NCBI GenBank assembly: GCA_030581615.1
Contig: JAKTTT010000008.1
Span: 1 to 64,000 of the forward strand
Length of the DNA stretch: 64,000 bases
Reading direction: 5' to 3'
Source of the DNA: Alloascoidea africana
Lineage: Eukaryota; Ascomycota; Alloascoideomycetes; Alloascoideales; Alloascoideaceae
This document shows, piece by piece, positions 46,767 through 54,213 of the stretch (the first letter of the stretch is position 1; each line of letters begins with the position of its first letter). Position numbers and translations under genes: made by a program. Below the pieces are notes generated by a model that was not told where the DNA came from, searched no databases, and saw nothing but the letters and a program-made list of their open reading frames with translations.

Positions 46767-48447
46767 TTGTTTATACGTGATATTCGGGGCTGCGTTGACG
46801 GGGTTGGTAGACTGATCGCGTTTTTCGTACCAGCCAAATTCCGGGGAGATATTCCACAAACACAGGCGTATCAGGCTCGTTCAAGCGTGTCACAAGCTAG
46901 TGTTAGTGTTCGCGGCTATGCCACAGCCAAGGCTTCTCCTACAGAAGTTTCGTCTATTCTAGAAAAACGAATCCGAGGTGTTTCCGATGAGTCCAATCTC
47001 AAAGAAACATGGCCGATCTCTGTTTGTGGGGTATGTGACAATGCAATACATCTGGAAAGCTCATTGTCATATGGTAACCTTTGTTTCTAGCGACGGTATT
47101 GCGCGTGTCTTTGGTTTAAACAACGTTCAAACAGATGAACTAGTCGAGTTTTCGTCCGGAGTCGAGGGCATGGCTCTCAATTTGGAGCCAGGGCAGGTGG
47201 GTATTGTACTGTTTGATTCGGATCGTTTGGTCAAAGAATGCGAGACTGTCAAGAGAACCGGCAAGATTGTGGATGTTCCAGTTGGGCCCAACCTTTTGGG
47301 CCGAGTTGTAGACGCATTGGGGAACCTGATTGATGGCAAAGTGCCGATTGGGGCGGCGTCGTCATAATTGCGAGCACAAATCAAGGCACCGGGCACTCTT
47401 CCACGGCGCTCGGTGTTTGAGCCTATGCAAACTGGTCTCACGGCAGTAGATGCACTTGTGCCGATTGGACGAGGACAGCGAGAACTGATCATTGGCGACC
47501 GTCAGACGGGTAAGACAGCAGTTGCGATTGATACAATTCTTAATCAGAAAAGATGGCATGACGGCAACGATGAGTCCAAAAAACTGTGTATGTGGCTCGT
47601 GTAAACATTGGAGCAGAACGATGCTGTCAAATATTCCATAATCGTTGCGGCCACTTCGGAGGCCGCTCTTCTACAGTATCTAGCACCTTTCACGGCCTGT
47701 GCGATGGGTGAGTGGTTCAAAGACAATGGGCGGCACTCGCTAATCATCTACGACGATTTGTCTAAGCAGGCAGTGGCATAACGACAAATGTCATTACTTC
47801 TACGTCGACCTCTAGGACGAGAGGCCTACCCTGAAGATTTGTTTTGCTTGCACTTTTGGAGTGTGCGGCGAAGATGTCAGACAAGCTTGGAGGCGGATCG
47901 CTAACGGCTCTGCCTGTGATTAAGACCCAGGGAGGAGACGTTTCGGCGTACATTCCCACGAACGTGATTTCGATCACGGACGGACAGATCTTTCTAGAAG
48001 CCGAGCTTTTCTACAAGGGCATCATCAGGCCTGCGATCAACGTGGGGCTCTCTGTTTCGCGGGTAGGGAGTGCTGCCCATGAAGCAGGTTGTTGGCTCTC
48101 TCAAGGTTGCTGCTTTTGCCCAGTTCGGCTCTGATCTAGACGCTTCGACCAGGTCGACCCTTGCGAGAGGTGAACGTCTGACGCAGCTGCTCAAGCAGAA
48201 ACAGTACTCTCCTCTGGTGGCCGAAGAGCAGGTGCCGTTGATCTATGTCGGAGTCAACGGGTATTTGGACAGCGTGCCTCTTGATCAGATCGAGAAGTTT
48301 GAGGAGGACTTTCTGGCGTATCTACGGGACAACGAGAGCACGCTGCGGGAGTCGATTGCCAGAGAGGGCAAGCTTTCGAACAAGAACCTGTCCAAGCTGA
48401 AGGGTGTGACGGAGTCGTCTGTGGCCAGAGAAGTCCCGGAGGAATAG
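46767..48447 (+). pseudogene. ATP1: decayed copy of mitochondrial ATP synthase alpha subunit
   Basis: The product, read across frames, is unmistakably the F1 alpha subunit: presequence ending [20 protein letters not shown], then [49 protein letters not shown], the P-loop [28 protein letters not shown] and [17 protein letters not shown]. It is broken: one extra T at 47010, stops at 47365-47367, 47602-47604 (with about 18 codons missing) and 47779-47781, and frame changes near 47850 and 48070 with further small deletions. It keeps an intron at 47031-47090 (GTATGT ... TTCTAG), so it arose by DNA duplication and not by retroposition. ATP1 is needed for respiration, so a working copy should lie elsewhere. 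Assembly error is unlikely with so many scattered lesions and intact neighbours. Confidence 0.9.
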
Positions 48448-48766
48448 ATAAGATAGACCCGTCAGGCGGGACGTAAATAGAGTGAAAAATCAGCGGACCT
48501 AAACATTGTGTTTTGTGCTTTGCACTTTCATGTGAAAAAGCTCTGGTGAGCGTATTTATTCAGCCAGGCTCGCCTTTCTGGATGCAAACCGCCAAACATC
48601 CCGTCCAATGCTCATCTCCTCTACAGACTCCGCCCACCTGCTGTGCTCGGTCCTCGACGTTTGTCTCCAGTTCTCGTCCGGCTCGTCCTACTGCTCCTCG
48701 TGCTCTAGCTCCAGCTGCTGGTGGGCCCCATCGACAGCAATCCTGGAAGGGTTCGAGCCCAAAGTG

Positions 48767-49126
48767 ATGGCAATGGCAATGGCAATGGCCGGCTTCTGGG
48801 TAAAGTTCACCTCTTTTGTGGTCACCACTAGTGTAAGTACTGCTTGGGTAAAAACAGCAATGGTAGATTGTTCTAACAGTTTGGTGTGGCTATTGCAGCA
48901 CATTCTCGCATTCATAACGGGGTTCCCGTTTCTGGCCCTGATACTTGTGGACTTTGCGGTCTACGTCTTTCGCAAGCTTTACAAGGAGGTTTCCTCACAC
49001 ACAATGAAATCCACAACCAATAGAACTAGCAGCAGTGGCAACAGCGGCAGCGGCAGCGGCAGTGTAATTGGCTCTCGTCTCATTATCAGGAACGAGCCAG
49101 TAGACGCCAAGCTCAAGACTAGCTAA
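48767..49126 (+). CDS. small membrane protein, uncharacterised
   Basis: Exons 48767-48832 and 48899-49126 (97 residues), intron 66 bp (GTAAGT, branch TTCTAAC, TTGCAG). The product starts MAMAMAMAGFWVKFTSFVV, has two hydrophobic segments (about 4-20 and 23-42, HILAFITGFPFLALILVDF), then a basic Ser/Gly-rich tail. An in-frame ATG at 48608 gives a longer form (about 150 residues) with a Cys/Ser-rich start; I prefer the short one because the upstream part looks random. A run of three GGCAAT repeats makes the start repetitive. Family not recognised. The frame stays open even without splicing, so the intron is supported only by its good consensus. Confidence 0.45.
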   Translation: MAMAMAMAGFWVKFTSFVVTTSVSTAWVKTAMVDCSNSLVWLLQHILAFITGFPFLALILVDFAVYVFRKLYKEVSSHTMKSTTNRTSSSGNSGSGSGSVIGSRLIIRNEPVDAKLKTS

Positions 49127-49510
49127 AGAGTGTGTTTGGCATGAACACGTAACGAAAGACATTTTACCCTTTTTGTTTTAATTTTTTTTCTTGTAACACG
49201 TTTTGCCGATTTGACTGCCTAGATCTAAAGATACACGTGCCCTGCTTTGACTTGCTTTTACCCTTACATACATTTACATCTTTTTGTTGTGCTGGTTTTC
49301 TACAAGTTTGCCTTTGGTTTTAACATCTACTTATACACACTGTTCTTGGGAGTTTATAAACTGTTTAATATAGTAATAATATCAATAATAGAAAGAAAAA
49401 AAATGATGCAAAACAAAAGCGTAATTGATACGTTCGTAGGAGGCCCACTGGTTTGATCTATACTCAAAAACAAAGTACGGGGAAGAAAAGTGGGAGAAAC
49501 CAGATCGAGA

Positions 49511-49526
49511 ACATGCGCGCGCATGT
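49511..49526. repeat. 16-bp perfect palindrome
   Basis: ACATGCGCGCGCATGT equals its own reverse complement. It lies 11 bp past the stop codon of the DUF202 gene. The GC-alternating core is prone to Z-form or hairpin structure. Confidence 0.75.
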
Positions 49527-49536
49527 GTGGGTACAC

Positions 49537-50343
49537 TTACTGGAGCCCCATGAGCAGGGCAAAAGTGACCAGAACCAGCTGCTTTGTGTTAGTTTTATGC
49601 CAGCCCGTATCGAGAAGACTTTGAGATGGAAAAAGATCTTACGGAAAAGGAGACCAGAAACACAATGGCAATGGAGGCCCTGCTCGCGGGCATTTTACCC
49701 TGTTGCAAAGCAGCCTGGGTGCCGAAATACCGAGATGTCCCCAGTCCGAGGACCAAAATTCCTGCAACAACAAAGAGTCCTTGAATAGAAAGATAAGGGT
49801 TAACCATGGATTACACGCTTTTTGATCGGTATACAATGACTCACCCCCGATTATATTTCCTATCCGGCGAAGTTTGTTTCCTTTATGGGAATGTGAGCTG
49901 TTGCCTGAGCCCGAGTCCGGCTCAGCAACTAATCTGAAGAGCTGGGTGATTCCTACTCCAATAGACGCAAACGCGAGACTTGTTCTGTTCCAGGCGAGGA
50001 ATGTGCGTTCGTTTGCAAGCTTTGAGAAGTGTTAGAACACACGCACAGGTTGTATCTGATAGCGGACGTTAACGATGAATCTGCTCACATGGTCTCTGGC
50101 GACAGCACCTGTGTTCTCAAGAATGACAGATTTGTAGTGGGAGAGGCCCAACTTTATGAGAAGTTTGTCTACGAAGGACTCGACCGTGGGGTCTGTTTCT
50201 TGCTGATCCTCGTCTTGGAGTTGTTCTGGGGTAGTTTGTGCTCTTTGCTGCTCTGACCTCCTTCTGCTGGATGTAGAGGGCGTGGTTGCAGTGGCCACGG
50301 CCGCTGATCCTTCAAGCCTGGGCTGAGATGTGCTATCTGGCAT
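49537..50343 (-). CDS. DUF202-domain membrane protein, four exons
   Basis: Exons 50343-50089, 50019-49845, 49779-49643 and 49578-49537 (202 residues). The joined sequence reads ENTGAVARDHLANERTFLAW followed by NRTSLAFASIGVGITQLFRL, the hallmark of DUF202, and three membrane segments (ASIGVGITQLFRLV, GGLFVVAGILVLGLGTSRYF, ASIAIVFLVSFSLVLVTFALL). Vtc proteins of the vacuolar polyphosphate machinery have a related membrane domain; this one has no SPX or polymerase part and its function is unknown. Introns begin GTGAGC, GTGAGT and GTAAGA; the first has branch GTTCTAAC. All phases match. The N-terminal 60 residues are disordered (Thr/Gln/Ser). Confidence 0.8.
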
Positions 50344-50531
50344 TGGGTGGCTGAGGAAGAGTCCGTTAGTCGGTCACAATCTGGACATGGTGGAAGGTGG
50401 AGCTGAAGGAGGAGGGTTTCGGAGGATCAAAGAGCGGTAGGACATCACGTCATCGTGGGCGATAATGTTGCAAAGCAGGTACGAAAGAAACAAAGAGGTT
50501 TGGTTACAACAACACAGTAAATATATTAGGT

Positions 50532-52346
50532 CTATGGATAGTAATGGTTCAGTCGAAACATACGGATCTTCCCAGCCAGGTTGCCGATCGCGAGCAGCTC
50601 GCCGTGGGGGCTGAAGGTGAGGCTGGTGACTCGTCCCAGCGGAGTACCGGAGGTGGGCCAGTTGCTGAAGACCGTGAACGAGGGGATGTGGGCGAGCCGC
50701 AGAGCATCGCGCTTGGCACGGCTGGCAAACGCCAGAATCTGGCCGTCTGGCGAGAACTGGAGCGAGCTGATGGTCGTGACGAGCTGTTCCAGGCACGCGA
50801 CGGCGACGGGCTTGCCTGCCACGGACCGAGAGCGGTCGTAGACGTTGACGACGCCGCTCTTGGAGCCAACGGCACACCAGCGGTCGCTGGGACCGCCCAG
50901 TGCGATGGAGCACACGCCGAAGCCGGTGGAGTCGGTCCAGCGGGCGGAGAAGTCGCGGGCAGGCAGCGAGTATTCCCAGACCTCGCCGGCAGGACTCACT
51001 ATCGACAGCGAGTCGCCGCCGCGGTGCCACACAAAGTCCGCCACAACGCCCTCGATTTTGGCGCCGGCCAGCCACTGGCCCGACGCCGCAGCGCTGACGT
51101 CCACCCACCCGCCAGCACTCGCCACCGCCACATACCGCCCGCACGGCGACCCGCGCATCCGCTCGAAGCTGCGCAGCTTCCGGGCGCCGCCATGTCGCGA
51201 CGCCTTGGTCACCGCCTGGGTCTCCATGTCCCACCGCCACATGTACCGCCGTCGACCAGCAGCCAGCACGACCCGGCCCTCCGGCCGCTGGAACTCCACC
51301 GCCTGGAACGGCGACCGCTCGATGTGCAGCGTCGACACCTCGCGATTCACCTTGCCGTCGATGTTGTAGATACGCAGCGTCTTGTCGTAACCGCCCGCCA
51401 GCAGCAGCGGGTGTGTCGGGTGGAACGAAAGCGCCTGGACCGCCCCGCGAGCGTACGGCGTCGGATCCTTCAGGCGCATAATGTCGATCCGCGACGGAGC
51501 CAGAAACCGGGGCCGTGCTGAGTCCGCGTATCGGGTTGCCTTCTGCAGAACCTGTTGTAGGTCCTGGCCCGAGCCCTGTGGCAAATCTGCCTCCGACGGG
51601 TCGTCGTCCGATGCATTCGAATCCGAATCCGAATCCGAATCCGCGTTCGAGTCGTCGTCGTCGTCTTCGCCGTTTGCAAGCAGCTTTTCGTCGTCTTTAG
51701 CCCATTTCGTCTTGGGGTACATCTTCTCGTGAAGAGCCCGAAGCCTGCGCACGTACTCCTTGCCAGACACCATTGTCTCGCCCTCTTCCTGTCGTAGCTT
51801 CCTCAGTCTTCGTGATCCCACTATAGAAACCTCCAGCTTGTCATCGTCGCTGTCCGTCCATGCCGCCGAGTCCGGCTCCGACTCTGAGCCCGACTCTGAA
51901 TCCGAGTTCATGTCTGTGTCCATATCCTCCGTCTTCGTCAAGGTCCCATCATCCATAACGAAAAGATCCTCGTCTTGTAGATTCCCCATGTCTCCATCCT
52001 CATCGTCTTGATCGCTGTCGCTGCTGCTCTCATGATCCCGTCCCATTTCTTCCTCATCGCTATCCTCCAGGGTTTTCAAGCTCGCTTCAAACCCTTCAAA
52101 GTCTCCAAACACCGCTCTTTCCAGCGCCAGTTCTTCTTCATCCTTTTCCGGTATTTCCTGCTCTTGCTCTTCATTGATTATCTCATCATCGCTCATTTTC
52201 ATGTCAATGTCCTCATCTGTTCCTATCAAAAGTGAAGCTTTGTCTTGTTCATCTTTATCCTGCTCACGCTTGCTCTTTGTCTCCAGTGATCGAACACTTT
52301 TTTCCACCTGTGTCGCCTTCTTCTTGCTCCGTGTCTTTTTGACCAT
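50532..52346 (-). CDS. UTP18: U3 snoRNP WD40 protein of the SSU processome
   Basis: Intronless, 604 residues. An acidic N-terminus with Asp/Ser repeats (a DNA repeat of ATCCGA units codes SDSDSDS) and a basic start MVKKTRSKKK are followed by a WD40 propeller (about residues 295-604). Its blades carry the Utp18-specific stretch EGRVVLAAGRRRYMWRWDMET and the final LTFSPHGELLAIGNLAGKIR. Utp18 works in the small-subunit processome on 18S rRNA maturation and recruits the Mtr4 exosome. The C-terminal half is strikingly richer in G and C than neighbouring genes, though its frame and motifs are intact. Confidence 0.92.
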   Translation of the reverse strand: MVKKTRSKKKATQVEKSVRSLETKSKREQDKDEQDKASLLIGTDEDIDMKMSDDEIINEEQEQEIPEKDEEELALERAVFGDFEGFEASLKTLEDSDEEEMGRDHESSSDSDQDDEDGDMGNLQDEDLFVMDDGTLTKTEDMDTDMNSDSESGSESEPDSAAWTDSDDDKLEVSIVGSRRLRKLRQEEGETMVSGKEYVRRLRALHEKMYPKTKWAKDDEKLLANGEDDDDDSNADSDSDSDSNASDDDPSEADLPQGSGQDLQQVLQKATRYADSARPRFLAPSRIDIMRLKDPTPYARGAVQALSFHPTHPLLLAGGYDKTLRIYNIDGKVNREVSTLHIERSPFQAVEFQRPEGRVVLAAGRRRYMWRWDMETQAVTKASRHGGARKLRSFERMRGSPCGRYVAVASAGGWVDVSAAASGQWLAGAKIEGVVADFVWHRGGDSLSIVSPAGEVWEYSLPARDFSARWTDSTGFGVCSIALGGPSDRWCAVGSKSGVVNVYDRSRSVAGKPVAVACLEQLVTTISSLQFSPDGQILAFASRAKRDALRLAHIPSFTVFSNWPTSGTPLGRVTSLTFSPHGELLAIGNLAGKIRMFRLNHYYP

Positions 52347-52540
52347 CTTTTGTCGTCCCCTTCCACCTCTGTGAAAAGTTTCAGCTATCTATATATTTTT
52401 TGGCTTTTACGTTCTTGCCAAAATGAAAAAATTCATTTCATCAACTCATCACTAAAGGTAGGGTAAATCATATGGCACGTGATCCCAGTCTACCAATTCC
52501 AACCTTTTTCATCTTCATACTCGTGTTTCCCCGATGCCAA

Positions 52541-53295
52541 ATGGCTAGAGAATTCGTCTCCGAGGACGCGGTCCCAAGCAAACGTGAAGCAGATTTTGCT
52601 GCTGCAAAAGAAAGAGTTGAAGCTCAAAAGCATAGAGACCGTTTGGCGGAACAGAACAGAAAGAGTCTGTACGAAATCTTACAAGAGAACAAAGGTATGT
52701 TGAAGAATATGTCAACCTGTTGCATCAGCTCTAACTTTTGTTAAATGTATAGCGAAAAAAATTGAACAGTATGAGGCAGACTTGGCTGCAAGGCATCGAG
52801 CTCATGTCCTAGATGAAGAAGAAGTCCAATTCCTTGAATCCATTGCACAAAAGGAGAAAGAGAAAGCGGAGATTAGAAAGCGCGAGGTTGAGGAACAGGT
52901 CCAGGTGTTTAAAAAGTATGTTTCAACGCTTTTCCCATCCCCTTTTTGCAAACTATTCTGGTCCTTATCTCTAACTCCCTTTTAGGTATCGTATGGAAAC
53001 TGTCAAAACTGTTGAAGAACCCCAAAGCAAAGTTCCCGCACTTGTACCGACCAAAATCACAAAAAAGAGAAAAACAAAAAAGACAAACAATATTCTTGGT
53101 CTGACTGCTAAACAAACTACAAAAGTTGTCAAAACCAATTCGACAGAATCAAATCGCAAAAAACTTTTGGTTGCTTTGGCCCAAGAACCCTCAGATCAAA
53201 AGAGTGATGATGCCAAGAAGAAGAGTACACCCAAAGTTATAAATCCACTAGTGGGCTATGATGACGACGACGATGATGATGATGATGATGATTGA
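52541..53295 (+). CDS. NIP30/FAM192A family protein
   Basis: Exons 52541-52694, 52753-52915 and 52986-53295 (208 residues). The N-terminal family block is present: FVSEDAVPSKREADFAAAK, then RSLYEILQENK-like, then HVLDEEEVQFLESI, matching the NIP30 N-terminal domain of human FAM192A (PSME3IP1), which binds the PA28-gamma proteasome activator and stabilises its Cajal-body link. The middle is basic (KKRKTKKTN) and the tail ends in a run of about eleven Asp coded by a GAT/GAC microsatellite. Introns are GTATGT ... CTCTAAC ... TATAG and GTATGT ... CTCTAAC ... TTTTAG. PA28-gamma is absent in yeasts, so the partner here is unknown. Confidence 0.75.
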
Positions 53296-54213
53296 GAAGA
53301 TTAGGCTTTTCTTCAGCAGCTATCTACGTCAAGTCATAAGCTTAAGTAAAACAGAAGGGTACTCTCTGTGCCAGTTTTCTGTACAGTTCTTTGGCAGGTC
53401 CTGTTCCAGAGAACACCCCCCCCCCCCACATTTGCAATGGTAGATAGGGAACACCGTTCCATGTATTATCAGTCGCACCATTACTTCTGTGGGATTGAAA
53501 GTCCAGTCTCCCTAGTTGGATTATTGTATCATGGAGAGAAATACGTGCTTTGTATGGATAATTTTGCATAAAATGGATGTATATTATAGACCTATCATTG
53601 TTTGAGACGATGTATCAGTACTCTTTATCATGTTTTGATAATGTGTGAAATATAAAAATGTTGCTATCAGGTTCTAGTGCTCTTGTAGTTCGAGAAGTTA
53701 ACCTACGTACTCGGTCAGATAGTTTGTATGTTTTCAATTACCAATTCTACTAGTCTTTCCAAACTGTTTACATCGATATCGCTTGTCATCTTGCGCTTGA
53801 TCCTGATTCAAATCCGGCATGGTCCTTATATTTTTTCTCATAATTTTTTCATCTAAGAGTCATGTACTCAAGTTGGTATGCCTTTTTACCCTTTCCCTCT
53901 AGGTTGGCTAAAATATGCACTTGAAACACCAAAACTCATTCAGGTTCATGAATTGTCAATGTAAACGTTGCCTTACGGATAAAGTAATTAGTATCTTTGG
54001 ACCAAGTTCATGTCTATGCACAGACTTGCAAATGCTTCTCCCAGAATCTTACCCTTGTTTCTCGAATATTTACAAGCTTTTGTTTAACATTGATCTGTGA
54101 ATAAAAAAATTCATGCATTTTAGCAACCTTTATTTCTACCTCAATTCCTAATTAAACTTGAATTTGATTTTTGATCTCTAAGAAAAATATCAAACATGTA
54201 CTACAGCATCTGC
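53296..54213. other. intergenic, nothing supported
   Basis: 3' flank of the NIP30 gene and 3' flank of the large disordered protein. It holds a run of 12 C at 53416-53427 and AT-rich DNA otherwise. Confidence 0.55.

Noticed and set aside
46767-48447. ATP1 copy as a working gene with many introns
   Set aside because: Only one good intron exists; the other interruptions lack splice signals and coincide with missing conserved residues.
48749-48760. GGGTTCGAGCCC, a tRNA B-box-like palindrome
   Set aside because: No acceptor, D-arm or anticodon arm can be folded around it; it lies near the start of a small coding gene.
53416-53427. Run of 12 cytosines
   Set aside because: Most likely simple replication slippage; no G-quadruplex pattern (single run only).
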